In this document: piece after piece, positions 43,068 to 52,238 of the stretch | Layout: every line of letters begins with the position of its first letter | How positions within the stretch are numbered: position 1 is the first letter of the stretch | Origin: CG1-02-35-72 sp036170135 | GTDB lineage: Bacteria; Bacteroidota; Bacteroidia; Flavobacteriales; Flavobacteriaceae | DNA length: 64,000 bases | Direction: 5' to 3' | NCBI GenBank assembly: GCA_036170135.1 | Contig: JAVHOP010000090.1 | Coordinates: forward strand, 20,489 to 84,488 | Translations under genes and position numbers: made by a program | The notes under the pieces: generated by a model | What the model was told of the DNA's origin: nothing | Database searches by the model: none | Seen by the model: only the letters and a program-made list of their open reading frames with translations

Positions 43068-43481
43068 ATGAAACTGATTATCATCAATGGTCCTAATTTA
43101 AACTTATTAGGTAAGCGAGAACCCGAAATATATGGGTCGGCTTCATTTGAAGACTATTTTAAATCTCTTCAAAAAAAGTATTCACATCTTCAATTAGACT
43201 ATTACCAATCTAATGTTGAAGGAGAACTCATCAATAAGTTGCAAGAAGTTGGATTTACTTATGACGGCATTATTTTTAATGCCGCCGCTTACACGCATAC
43301 ATCTGTTGGCTTAGGCGATGCCGTAAAAGCCATCACAACACCCGTTGTTGAAGTTCACATTTCTAATGTTTATGCACGCGAAACATATAGACATCAATCT
43401 TTTATCGCGCCAAATGCTAAAGGTATTATTGCCGGTTTCGGATTAAAAAGTTACGATTTAGCAATTGAATCGTTTTTGTAA
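43068..43481 (+). CDS. aroQ: 3-dehydroquinate dehydratase, type II
   Basis: Dehydrates 3-dehydroquinate to 3-dehydroshikimate in the shikimate pathway. 137 residues, normal for the type II dodecamer. N-terminal IINGPNLNLLGKREPEIYG carries the catalytic-loop Arg and Tyr, followed by FNAAAYTHTS, VEVHISNVYARE and FGLKSYDLA. Cytoplasmic. Confidence 0.96.
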   Translation: MKLIIINGPNLNLLGKREPEIYGSASFEDYFKSLQKKYSHLQLDYYQSNVEGELINKLQEVGFTYDGIIFNAAAYTHTSVGLGDAVKAITTPVVEVHISNVYARETYRHQSFIAPNAKGIIAGFGLKSYDLAIESFL

Positions 43482-43655
43482 TAATTTTTATGGATTCCTG
43501 CTTTTGCAGAAATGACAAGTAAAATACCTTTCCCACAGAGTCAATACTGTGCATCGAGACAGCTTACCGGCTAGCGCTAAACCTTGAACAGAAATAATTG
43601 AGGATTTTCGATTACATCGTTACATTGAGAGTTGACAGCATGCTGAGTCTGTTTT
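43482..43655. other. Gap after aroQ with REP-like sequence
   Basis: 174 bases, no gene seen. It starts with GGATTCCTGCTTTTGCAG followed by AAATGACA, which looks like an extragenic repeat with short CTGC/GCAG pairing. A perfect palindrome CAGCATGCTG lies at 43636-43645, followed by a T run, and might terminate aroQ. Confidence 0.3.
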
Positions 43656-45493
43656 TTATATTTTGGCATCAATAATGGCAATAATTTCTGCTTCCTTTTG
43701 CAAAGCTTCTTTATAAACAGATTCGGCTTTAGTCAAAATAGCTTCTGCAAATTTTCGATCTTTGATATCTTTAGCATTAATCCGCACATTAAAATAAGCA
43801 CCAGTTACGGCAGTTCTGGCACATAGTGCGCCAACGCCAGCATCGGATAATGAATTTTGAAGTCCGAATTTTACCATCGCTTCCATCACTTCCATCGATT
43901 GGCAGGCGGTTTCCATCACCCTAAACGGAATTTCAGTTGCGTATTTGGTAGCAGTTTCAACCGCTTGTTGACGTAATGCTTTTTCCGAATCGTTTGTTTT
44001 TGGTAATCTGAATGCTTCGATAATCTGATTAAATGCGTGCGTATCTTCATCTACCAAAGCCAATAATTTTGCTTTGTAAGCTTGTCCTTTTACAGCCCAA
44101 TTTGAAAAAGTTTCCCAACGGTCATCCCAGCCGGGTTTATGCGACGATAAATTAGCGACCATTGTTCCTAATGACACACCCAGCGTACCGACATAAGCCG
44201 AAATAGAGCCACCGCCGGGAGCCATAGATTCGGCCGCAGTTTCATCTGCAAAAGCGATAAGACTCATGTCAATCAATCTTTTAGAGTTGTCTTTTAACAG
44301 ATATTCGATTATTTTTTCATTCGGATTAAAGGGTTTTAAATCGTCTAAACCAAGCGATTTGATAGCGATTTTTAGCTTTTCGCTTTCGCTNNNNNNNNNN
44401 NNNNNNNNNNNNNNNNNNNNNNNNNNNNNNNNNNNNNNNNNNNNNNNNNNNNNNNNNNNNNNNNNNNNNNNNNNNNNNNNNNNNNNNNNNTTAAATCGTC
44501 TAAACCAAGCGATTTGATAGCGATTTTTAGCTTTTCGCTTTCGCTGATACCTAACGAACGCTCTTGTTTTTTAAGATAGAATTCGGCGGCATCCAACATC
44601 GCTTGAAGTGGAATCAATCCAATCAATTCAGAGCCAGTTACGCGCAAACCCCTTGCTTGCGCTGCTTTACAACTTTCGTCAAATGCTTTATGCATTGAGG
44701 TAATGTTTATATTTGTCAAGTTGTAAGATATTTGAGCAATACCGTATTCTTCAATATACCAACCGATGCCTTTAACAGCTTTTAGTTTTCCTGGAATTCG
44801 TATCGGATTGCCATCAGCATCCAACACATTTTTACCTTTGGCATCTGTTTTTATGCGTCCGGCTTCTCTAATATCAAAGGCAATGGCATTGGCACGTCGG
44901 GTAGAGGTAGTGTTTAAATTGACGTTATAAGCAATTAAAAAGTTACGTGCCGAAATGGCAATAGCGCCACTTTTTTTAACCGTTTCGTTATATTGAGAGG
45001 GACCAAAATCGGGTTTCCAAGCGGGACTTGAAATCTTTTCCTTTAAACCTTCATATTCACCGGCACGACAATTGGCTAAGTTTTTTCGCTTTTCTTCTCG
45101 CGCGGCATTTTCATAAAAATAAACAGGAATTCCGAGTTCATCGCCAACGCGCTGACCTAATTTTTTGGCGTATTCGGCAGTTTCTTCAATGGTGATTCCT
45201 GAAATGGGTACTAAGGGACAAACATCGGTGGCACCAAAACGTGGATGGGCACCGTGATGCTTGCTCATATCGATAAGTTCAGACGCTTTTTTAATCAATA
45301 TAAAAGCGGCATCAATTACCTGCTTGGGTTCGCCAACAAAGGTAATAACCGTTCGGTTTGTAGCTTTTCCGGGGTCGATATCCAAAAGCTTAATGCCTTC
45401 AATTTGTTCGACACTATGTGCAATTAGTTTTATTTTTTCGATATCACAGCCTTCGCTGATATTGGGGACGCATTCTATGAGTTGTTTTTGCAT
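43656..45493 (-). CDS. ftcD: Bifunctional glutamate formimidoyltransferase / formimidoyl-THF cyclodeaminase (interrupted by an assembly gap)
   Basis: Moves the formimino group from formiminoglutamate to tetrahydrofolate and then releases ammonia, finishing histidine degradation. The N-terminal transferase domain starts ECVPNISEG and contains the MSKHHGAHPRFGATDVCP motif. The C-terminal cyclodeaminase has the Gly-rich folate loop ESMAPGGGSISAYVG. A 100-N gap at 44391-44490 is flanked by identical 55-base copies (44336-44390, 44491-44545). Collapsing them leaves 1683 bases = 561 codons in one frame (560 residues), restoring the bridge LGLDDLKPFNPNEK. The gene is therefore intact. hutI lies on the same strand 0.9 kb upstream. 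Confidence 0.92.
44336..44545. other. Assembly gap with duplicated 55-base contig overlap (in ftcD)
   Basis: 100 Ns at 44391-44490 between two identical 55-base copies starting TTAAATCGTCTAAACC and ending TTTTCGCTTTCGCT. Same design as the gap in susD. Confidence 0.93.
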
Positions 45494-45620
45494 GAGTTTG
45501 GTATTTTGACGCCCAAAATTAAAGGTAAAATTGGGTTTATTAACATGATTTTATAGTTTTTTTTGAAAGTTATCTAGGAGTGCTTTCGACTACCTAGTCA
45601 AATCTTTAAATTCAAAAATT

Positions 45621-46028
45621 ATGAAAACTGTAAAATTATTTGCATTTGTACTCTTAACTTTGGTAATATCTCAGACCGGTTTTTCTCAAAATTTAAGTAA
45701 AGCAACTTCTCCTAAATTATTGGTCGTAAAATTTCATGCAGATTGGTGTAAAACTTGTAGGGCAATGGGTCCGGTTTTTGAAGACCTGCAAAACAAAATT
45801 GACGGTGGAAATGTACTTTTTGTCAAGTTAGATTTTACTAATAATAAGACCAAAAATCAAGCGGTTTTATTAGGAGCACAGCTCGGTATTGCAGATATTT
45901 TAAGTCAGAATGATAGACGTACAGGTTTTGTGCTTGTTATTGATGCAAAATCTAAAAAAGTGTTACAAAAGTTAGGCGTTGACGACGATGTAGATGAAAT
46001 GGAATCAAAGATTAGATCCTTCTTATAA
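45621..46028 (+). CDS. Exported thioredoxin-family protein
   Basis: 135 residues with a signal peptide (ends TGFSQ) and a thioredoxin domain with an intact redox motif in FHADWCKTCRAMGPVF. After the signal the domain is minimal, like soluble thioredoxin. Probably a periplasmic disulfide reductase or carrier. It stands on the plus strand between ftcD and hutI, 12 bases before a broken hydroxylase-like gene, with which it may share a transcript. Confidence 0.85.
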   Translation: MKTVKLFAFVLLTLVISQTGFSQNLSKATSPKLLVVKFHADWCKTCRAMGPVFEDLQNKIDGGNVLFVKLDFTNNKTKNQAVLLGAQLGIADILSQNDRRTGFVLVIDAKSKKVLQKLGVDDDVDEMESKIRSFL

Positions 46029-46040
46029 AAATTAACTATC

Positions 46041-46295
46041 ATGGATGCAACGAGGACCTCAGTTAAAATAACCAGTGCCATATTAAATGGATTTTACGAC
46101 TTATTTATCGATGGCAAAAACCGACCTGTATTTTTTGATATTGACAAAACCTATCCAGAACTGTTAATCCGCGATCAGCACTTTGAAACTATAAAACACG
46201 AGCTAAGCGGATTGATGCAAAAAAATATTGCGCGAAACAAGTCTTTTCAAAACTTATACGTTCTTGATTTAAAGATGATTTTAATGATGATGTAA
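46041..46295 (+). pseudogene. N-terminal fragment resembling aspartyl/asparaginyl beta-hydroxylase
   Basis: 84 residues starting MDATRTSVKITSAILNG, with FFDIDKTYPELLIRDQHFET resembling the segment that opens the Asp/Asn beta-hydroxylase (lipid A hydroxylase-like) domain in flavobacterial homologues of ~230 residues. All the iron- and 2-oxoglutarate-binding residues would lie beyond its end. The last ~20 residues (VLDLKMILMMM) look unrelated, and no continuation was found in other frames before hutI. Read as a truncated gene; the family call is tentative. Confidence 0.4.
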
Positions 46296-46429
46296 ATTAG
46301 TAACAGGATAAAAAGTCCTAACAAAAATTTTACAATTACATTTGAAATAAATATAATTCCCAAGATACTAGGCGGTATTAAAAAGATGCCTATCAAGTGG
46401 ATTTTACCTTTTAAAAATTGCTTATCCAT
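46247..46429 (-). CDS. Small two-helix membrane protein coupled to hutI
   Basis: 60 residues starting MDKQFLKGK, with two hydrophobic segments (LIGIFLIPPSILGIIFI and FLLGLFILLLIYIIIKIIF) and a basic tail. Its ATG lies in the last codons of hutI (ATGGATAA contains both the start and the hutI TAA), the arrangement of translational coupling. It overlaps the end of the opposite-strand hydroxylase fragment by 49 bases. No family recognised. Confidence 0.45.
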   Translation of the reverse strand: MDKQFLKGKIHLIGIFLIPPSILGIIFISNVIVKFLLGLFILLLIYIIIKIIFKSRTYKF

Positions 46430-47660
46430 ATATTTTGCCATCGATAAAAACGGTTTCAATCATATTGCTGCCAAAGGCATAAGGCAAGTAATTCAACGAT
46501 GGAATTGGTTTGGTGATTATTAAGTTTGCTTTTTTCCCTTTGGTAATACTCCCGTGAGTTTGTGCTATATCCATCGCATAAGCGGCATTTAAAGTCGCTG
46601 CGTTGATGGCTTCTTCGGGTGTTAGTTTCATTTTTATACAAGCCGTTGATATCACAAAATTCATATTGCCACTTGGTGCCGAACCCGGGTTAAAATCGGT
46701 TGCCAAAGCCAAAGGCAAGCCGGCATCTATTATTTGGCGCGCAGGGGTATAAGGTATGCTCAAAAAAAAGGAACAAGCTGGTAGAGCTACAGGCATTATT
46801 TTTGAATTTTTTAAATCCTCAATATCTTGTTCGCTCAACACTTCTAGATGGTCAACCGATAAAACCTGATGTTTGACACAAACTTGAATCCCGCCAATAC
46901 TGTTAAATTGATTGACATGAATCTTAGCTCTTAAACCAATTTTTTTACCCGCAATAATCAGTCTTTCGGTCTGAGCCGGATTAAAATAGTCTTTTTCACA
47001 AAACACATCTATAAAATCAGCTAATTTTTCCTCTGCAATTTTAGGAAGCATGTCTTGGATAATATTGTCAATATAAGCATCGGGATTTTGTTTGTAAACC
47101 ACCGGGATGGCATGCGCCCCCAAAAAGGTTGCTTTTATTGTTATAGGATATGCTTTTTTTAACCGTTTTATAACGCGCAACATTTTTAACTCCGATTCGG
47201 TATTCAAGCCGTATCCCGACTTAATTTCTACAGCGCCGGCGCCTAAATACATCAGTTCTTCAAGGCGTTTGCTAGATTGAGTAAATAAGTCATCCTCCGA
47301 AGTTTCCTGTAATTTTTTTGCCGAGTTTAAAATACCGCCACCTTTTTTGGCGATAGTTTCGTAAGACAATCCGTTAATTCTATCGACAAATTCAGATTCT
47401 CTATTGCCTGCATAAACCAAATGCGTGTGACTGTCGCACCACGCAGGCAAAACCGTTTTTCCAGCCGCATTAATTTTATGGTCAAACTTAAAATCTGGCA
47501 CAGCATCCATACTGCCAAAATCGGCGATAACATCATCTTCTATAATAAGAAAAGCATTGTTAATTCGGGGCAAATCACGCATGGCTGCACCACAAACTTT
47601 TGTTGCCGATTGGTCTCTGATTTGCAATAATTCTTTGATGTTGTACAGTAAGGTTGTCAT
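46422..47660 (-). CDS. hutI: Imidazolonepropionase
   Basis: Hydrolyses 4-imidazolone-5-propanoate to N-formimino-L-glutamate, the third step of histidine breakdown and the step supplying FtcD. Amidohydrolase fold: metal ligands in PAWCDSHTHLVYAGNRE, KSGYGLNTESE, the later His in FLGAHAIP and KIHVNQF, and Asp in LATDFNPGSAP. 412 residues, full length. Cytoplasmic. Confidence 0.96.
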   Translation of the reverse strand: MTTLLYNIKELLQIRDQSATKVCGAAMRDLPRINNAFLIIEDDVIADFGSMDAVPDFKFDHKINAAGKTVLPAWCDSHTHLVYAGNRESEFVDRINGLSYETIAKKGGGILNSAKKLQETSEDDLFTQSSKRLEELMYLGAGAVEIKSGYGLNTESELKMLRVIKRLKKAYPITIKATFLGAHAIPVVYKQNPDAYIDNIIQDMLPKIAEEKLADFIDVFCEKDYFNPAQTERLIIAGKKIGLRAKIHVNQFNSIGGIQVCVKHQVLSVDHLEVLSEQDIEDLKNSKIMPVALPACSFFLSIPYTPARQIIDAGLPLALATDFNPGSAPSGNMNFVISTACIKMKLTPEEAINAATLNAAYAMDIAQTHGSITKGKKANLIITKPIPSLNYLPYAFGSNMIETVFIDGKIYG

Positions 47661-47769
47661 TAGTTTTGATTAGAAGGTAAAGATATTTAAATCGCATCAA
47701 AACGAAAACGATATCGTAAATAAACTTATTTACAAAACAATAATTATTAAATGAAAGGCTTTAAAAACG

Positions 47770-47777
47770 TACCTTTA
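47770..47777 (+). promoter_or_regulatory. Possible -7 box of the pta-ackA promoter
   Basis: TACCTTTA, one base off TAnnTTTG, 15 bases before the ATG at 47793. If used, it excludes the in-frame ATG at 47751. Confidence 0.4.
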
Positions 47778-47792
47778 CAAAAAAATAAAATA

Positions 47793-49886
47793 ATGAATAA
47801 AGCTATCTATATTGCCACTACAGAGCCAAGTAGCGGCAAGTCTATCATAGCATTAGGTTTATTCCAAATGTTGTTAGGCAAGGGCGCTAAAGTGGGTTAT
47901 TTTAGACCTATCATCGGTGATTCTAAAAATAAAAAAACCGACAATCACATCGAAACCATTCGCACGTTTTTTAATTTGGATTTTGATGCAAAATCAACTT
48001 ATGCTTACACGCGCAACGAAGTTACCATTCTTAGAAACGAGGGTAAGATCGATGAGATTTTGGATACAATTATCAAAAAATACAAAGCCATTGAAGCTAA
48101 AAATGATTTTGTTATTGTTGAAGGTACCGATTTTTCAGGCGAAAGTTATGCATTTGAATTAGACGCCAATGTTTTAATTTCAAAAACACTTGGAACTCCG
48201 GTAATTATCGTTGGTCAGGGCGCGGGTAAATCTATGGAGGAAATTATTGGAGCACTTCACATGGCTTATGACTCTTTTAAAGATAAAGAAGTGCAAGTTG
48301 TGGGTTTAGTTGCTAATAAGGTCGATAAAAAACATATAAATATTTTAAAAAACGGACTCAAAAAGAATCTGCATAAAGAGGTTTTAATCGACGTCATTCC
48401 AAATATTAGCCTACTTTCACATCCAACAATAAAAGAAATTGCCGATTATCTAGAGGCAGATCTACTCATCGGAACAGATTATCTTAACAATCAAGTTGGT
48501 GATTTTGTTGCAGGTGCCATGCAATTGCGCAACTTTTTAACGCATTTAAAAGAAAATTGTTTGGTTGTTATGCCTGGCGATCGTGCCGATTTACTATTAG
48601 CTACCTTACAAGCAAATAGTTCGTCAAATTATCCAAAGATTGCCGGAATTATTCTTACAGGTGGATTAAAACCAGAGCGTTCTGTTTTAAATTTGATAAA
48701 AGGTTTGTCGGCGGTAGTACCTATTTTATCCGTTAAGGAAGGCACATTTTTTATAATCAATAAGGTGGGTTCTATTAAATCTCAAATTTATGCCGAAAAT
48801 ATCGATAAGATAAGAGCGTCAATTAGCGCGTTTCAAAAATATGTCAATGTAGAGGCTTTAGCACAGCGGATAATTTCGTTTACACCTCAGGGTATTACCC
48901 CTAAAATGTTTCAATACAATTTACAACAGCGCGCTTTAAAACACCGCAAGCGCATTGTGTTGCCCGAAAGTGGTGATGAACGTATTTTAAAAGCGGTGGT
49001 GCGTTTGCAAGCATCTGATGTAGTTGATATTATACTTTTAGGTGAGGTCTCTAAAATTAAAAATCAAGCACTGCAATATGGTATAAAATTAAATTTCAAA
49101 AATCTAGAAATTATCAATCCAGCAGCATCTGTTTTATACGATAATTACGTTGAGACTTTTTACAATTTGAGAAAAGATAAAGGTATTGATTATACTATGG
49201 CGCAAGATTTAATGACCGACGTTTCTTATTTTGGAACGATGATGGTTTATAAAGGCGATGCCGATGGCATGGTGTCGGGAGCGGCACACACCACACAACA
49301 TACCATTCGTCCCGCATTACAATTTATCAAAACCAAACCGGGCGTATCGGTTGTTTCTTCTATATTTTTTATGTGTTTAGAAGACCGGGTTTCGGTCTTT
49401 GGCGATTGTGCCATTAACCCAAATCCAAATGCAGAACAGTTAGCCGAAATTGCCATATCATCAGCAATCTCGTCAAAAGCCTTTGGCATTGAGCCTAAAA
49501 TAGCCATGTTGTCTTATTCATCTGGCATCAGCGGAAAAGGAGAAGAAGTTGATAAAGTCCGTAAAGCGACTGAAATCGTCCGAAAATTGCGTCCCGATTT
49601 AGCGGTTGAAGGTCCCATTCAATACGATGCAGCAGTAGATAAAGCGGTTGGAAAAAGCAAAATGCCAAATTCAAAAGTCGCCGGACAAGCCAATGTGCTT
49701 ATTTTCCCCGATTTAAATACTGGAAATAACACTTACAAAGCCGTTCAGCGGGAAACAGGTGCTTTGGCTATCGGACCCATGTTGCAAGGTTTAAATAAAC
49801 CGATTAACGATTTAAGTCGCGGTTGCACGGTAGAAGATATTTTTAACACCGTAATTATTACCGCTATTCAAGCTCAAGATTTATAA
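47793..49886 (+). CDS. pta: Phosphate acetyltransferase
   Basis: Converts acetyl-CoA and phosphate to acetyl phosphate. About 697 residues, the long form: an N-terminal P-loop domain (YIATTEPSSGKSIIALGLFQML), a DRTGG regulatory domain and the C-terminal catalytic PTA_PTB domain (RIVLPESGDERILKA, MVSGAAHTTQHTIRP, LSYSSGISGKGEEVDKV). The start at 47793 gives the conserved MNKAIYIATTEP N-terminus. It is one base from ackA, so the acetate pathway genes form an operon. Confidence 0.96.
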   Translation: MNKAIYIATTEPSSGKSIIALGLFQMLLGKGAKVGYFRPIIGDSKNKKTDNHIETIRTFFNLDFDAKSTYAYTRNEVTILRNEGKIDEILDTIIKKYKAIEAKNDFVIVEGTDFSGESYAFELDANVLISKTLGTPVIIVGQGAGKSMEEIIGALHMAYDSFKDKEVQVVGLVANKVDKKHINILKNGLKKNLHKEVLIDVIPNISLLSHPTIKEIADYLEADLLIGTDYLNNQVGDFVAGAMQLRNFLTHLKENCLVVMPGDRADLLLATLQANSSSNYPKIAGIILTGGLKPERSVLNLIKGLSAVVPILSVKEGTFFIINKVGSIKSQIYAENIDKIRASISAFQKYVNVEALAQRIISFTPQGITPKMFQYNLQQRALKHRKRIVLPESGDERILKAVVRLQASDVVDIILLGEVSKIKNQALQYGIKLNFKNLEIINPAASVLYDNYVETFYNLRKDKGIDYTMAQDLMTDVSYFGTMMVYKGDADGMVSGAAHTTQHTIRPALQFIKTKPGVSVVSSIFFMCLEDRVSVFGDCAINPNPNAEQLAEIAISSAISSKAFGIEPKIAMLSYSSGISGKGEEVDKVRKATEIVRKLRPDLAVEGPIQYDAAVDKAVGKSKMPNSKVAGQANVLIFPDLNTGNNTYKAVQRETGALAIGPMLQGLNKPINDLSRGCTVEDIFNTVIITAIQAQDL

Positions 49887-49887
49887 T

Positions 49888-51081
49888 ATGCCTATACTCA
49901 TTATCAATTCGGGAAGTTCTTCTTTAAAATACCAACTCATTTTAATGCCCCAAGAGCAGGTTATCAGTAGTGGCATGGTTGAACGCATCGGATTAGAAAA
50001 CGCCCAAATTCATTACAAAACTAAAACTACAAAAATAAGCTTAACTCAAAGCGTAACAAATCATAAGGTAGGTTTACAAGCCATTGTAAAATTGTTGTTA
50101 GATCCAAAAATTGGCGTTATAAAAGACACAAATGCCATAAAAGTAGTTGGGCATAGAGTAGTTCATGGTGGTAGCACTTTTACCAAAACGACTTTAATAG
50201 ATGAGAAAGTTAAAAAGAAGATCAGCGATTTATCGGCGTTAGCACCTTTGCACAATCCGCCAAATTTAGAAGGAATTATGGTGTCAGAACAGTTGTTTCC
50301 GAACGCTAAGCAAGTCGCCGTTTTTGACACCGCTTTTCACCAAACCATTCCACAAAAAGTGTATCAATATGCTATTCCGAACAAGTTTTTAGATGACAAT
50401 CACATTCGCCTTTATGGATTTCATGGCACAAGTCATAAATATGTTTCCGAAAAAGCAATTGCATTTTTGGGGTTGAAACAATCTAAACTCATCAGCATCC
50501 ATTTAGGAAATGGTTGTAGCATCACTGCTATAAAAAACGGAAAAAGCGTTGATCACAGCTTAGGATTTGGTCCCATGAACGGCTTGATTATGGGCACGCG
50601 CAGTGGGGATATTGACCAATCGATTATTTTTTATTTGGTTGACAAATTGGATTATACTTTGGAAGAAGTCAATAACTTACTTCAAAAACAAAGTGGCATG
50701 TTGGGTTTGACCGGATATAGCGATTTACGCGATATCGAAAATGAAGCTTCAAAAGGCAATAAGGCTTGTCAATTAGCTTTAGATATGAATGCGTATCGCA
50801 TTAAAAAATATATTGGCGCTTATATGGCAGCACTAAACGGTGTAGATGCCTTGATTTTTACAGCAGGAATAGGAGAGCATTCAGATGTCATGCGCCAATT
50901 GGTTTGTGAGGAACTCGACTTTTGGGGAATTGAATTAGACCAAAACAAAAACAAACAATATCAAGGTGGTATTCAAGAAATTCAGTCAGTTCATTCAAAA
51001 GTCAAGATATTGATTATCCCCACCAATGAAGAAATTGAAATTGCAAAGCAAGCCTTTCAGTTGGTTTCAAATTCCAAATAA
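49888..51081 (+). CDS. ackA: Acetate kinase
   Basis: Makes ATP and acetate from acetyl phosphate, or the reverse. 397 residues. Signatures: N-terminal ILIINSGSSSLKYQL, HRVVHGG, FDTAFHQTIP, YGFHGTSHKYV, SIHLGNGCSITAI, MGTRSGDID and FTAGIGEHSD. Immediately after pta, completing the Pta-AckA pathway. Confidence 0.98.
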   Translation: MPILIINSGSSSLKYQLILMPQEQVISSGMVERIGLENAQIHYKTKTTKISLTQSVTNHKVGLQAIVKLLLDPKIGVIKDTNAIKVVGHRVVHGGSTFTKTTLIDEKVKKKISDLSALAPLHNPPNLEGIMVSEQLFPNAKQVAVFDTAFHQTIPQKVYQYAIPNKFLDDNHIRLYGFHGTSHKYVSEKAIAFLGLKQSKLISIHLGNGCSITAIKNGKSVDHSLGFGPMNGLIMGTRSGDIDQSIIFYLVDKLDYTLEEVNNLLQKQSGMLGLTGYSDLRDIENEASKGNKACQLALDMNAYRIKKYIGAYMAALNGVDALIFTAGIGEHSDVMRQLVCEELDFWGIELDQNKNKQYQGGIQEIQSVHSKVKILIIPTNEEIEIAKQAFQLVSNSK

Positions 51082-51159
51082 CAAATCAGTAATCAGAAAA
51101 TTGTAAAATGATAATGAAAAACCGAGAACAATTTTATAAATTCACCTTCAAAAAATAAT

Positions 51160-51687
51160 ATGGAAATGCTCAACTCAAACGAATACGCCACATTTTATCA
51201 ACCTTATATTTCGGCTGCTTTGGCTACAAATTTATCTTTAACAGACCTTTTAGAACATGCTAAAATTCAGTTATTAAAAACCTTACAAGGTTTATCGCCA
51301 GAGCAAATTGATTTTAGATATGCCGAAGGTAAATGGTCGGTTAAAGAAATTCTGCAACATTTGATTGATGCTGAACGTATTTTTGCTTATCGAGCCTTGC
51401 GTTTTGCTAGATTCGACAAAACCGATTTACCGGGTTATGATGAAAATCTTTTAGCAGCAAATTCGTATTGTGACGAAAAGGATTTTAAAGCCATGTTGGA
51501 AGAATTTACAATAGTCAGACAAAGTAGCGTAATGCTTTTTAAAGGTTTTAATGAAACAGTGTTGTTAAATAAAGCCACTTGCAACGGTTACCAAATGAGT
51601 GTCAGAGCGATTGGTTTTGCTATTTCTGGACACCAATTACACCATTTGCAGGTTATAAAAGAACGATATCTTACAAAAATTGGGTAA
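51160..51687 (+). CDS. DinB/YfiT-like family protein
   Basis: 175 residues, a four-helix DinB-fold protein with the expected metal-site histidines (EILQHLIDAERIFAYRALRFAR and ISGHQLHHLQVIKERY). Members use metal-activated thiols for transferase or hydrolase reactions; the substrate is not predictable. No signal peptide. A second in-frame ATG lies two codons downstream. Confidence 0.85.
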   Translation: MEMLNSNEYATFYQPYISAALATNLSLTDLLEHAKIQLLKTLQGLSPEQIDFRYAEGKWSVKEILQHLIDAERIFAYRALRFARFDKTDLPGYDENLLAANSYCDEKDFKAMLEEFTIVRQSSVMLFKGFNETVLLNKATCNGYQMSVRAIGFAISGHQLHHLQVIKERYLTKIG

Positions 51688-51760
51688 ATAAAAAAGCACC
51701 GATTACAAATCTGCGCTTCGTCAGAATGTCAATGCACAATTGTTTACTGAAAACTGAACA

Positions 51761-52234
51761 CTAATATTCAATTTTATCATCCAAAGATTCCCAATATTTA
51801 AAGGGTTCTAAAGCGATATTTCTTTCGCACTGTACAAACGGAATACTGCGTTGACTGTTGGGCAATTCAATTTCTTTGTAGATAAAAGCGTCATCAAATC
51901 CGATAGCTGCGGCATCGGTTTTGGTGCTTCCATAAAAAACTTTGTCGGGTCGTGCCCAATAAATAGCGCCCAAACACATCGGGCAAGGTTCGCAAGAAGT
52001 ATAAAGAATGCAACCTGTTAACTGAAATGATTTTAAATGTTCGCAAGCTTCTCTAATGGCGGTAACTTCGGCATGTGCCGTAGGGTCGTTGGTTGAAGTG
52101 ACTTTATTGTTACCGCGCCCAATTATTTTTCCATCTTTAACAATGACGCATCCAAACGGACCGCCTTCATTGTTTTGCATACCTTTTAAGGCCACCTCAA
52201 CAGCGGCTTTGATAAATTTTTTATGATTTTCCAT
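51761..52234 (-). CDS. Nucleoside/guanine deaminase
   Basis: 157-residue zinc deaminase of the cytidine-deaminase-like fold. The catalytic zinc site is in TAHAEVTAIREAC and SCEPCPMCLGAIYWAR. The length and N-terminus (FIKAAVEVALKGMQNNEGGPFGCVIVKDG) fit guanine deaminase GuaD rather than tRNA TadA, but this is not proven. Its start lies 4 bases after the fumC stop, so probably co-transcribed. Confidence 0.88.
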   Translation of the reverse strand: MENHKKFIKAAVEVALKGMQNNEGGPFGCVIVKDGKIIGRGNNKVTSTNDPTAHAEVTAIREACEHLKSFQLTGCILYTSCEPCPMCLGAIYWARPDKVFYGSTKTDAAAIGFDDAFIYKEIELPNSQRSIPFVQCERNIALEPFKYWESLDDKIEY

Positions 52235-52238
52235 TCAA

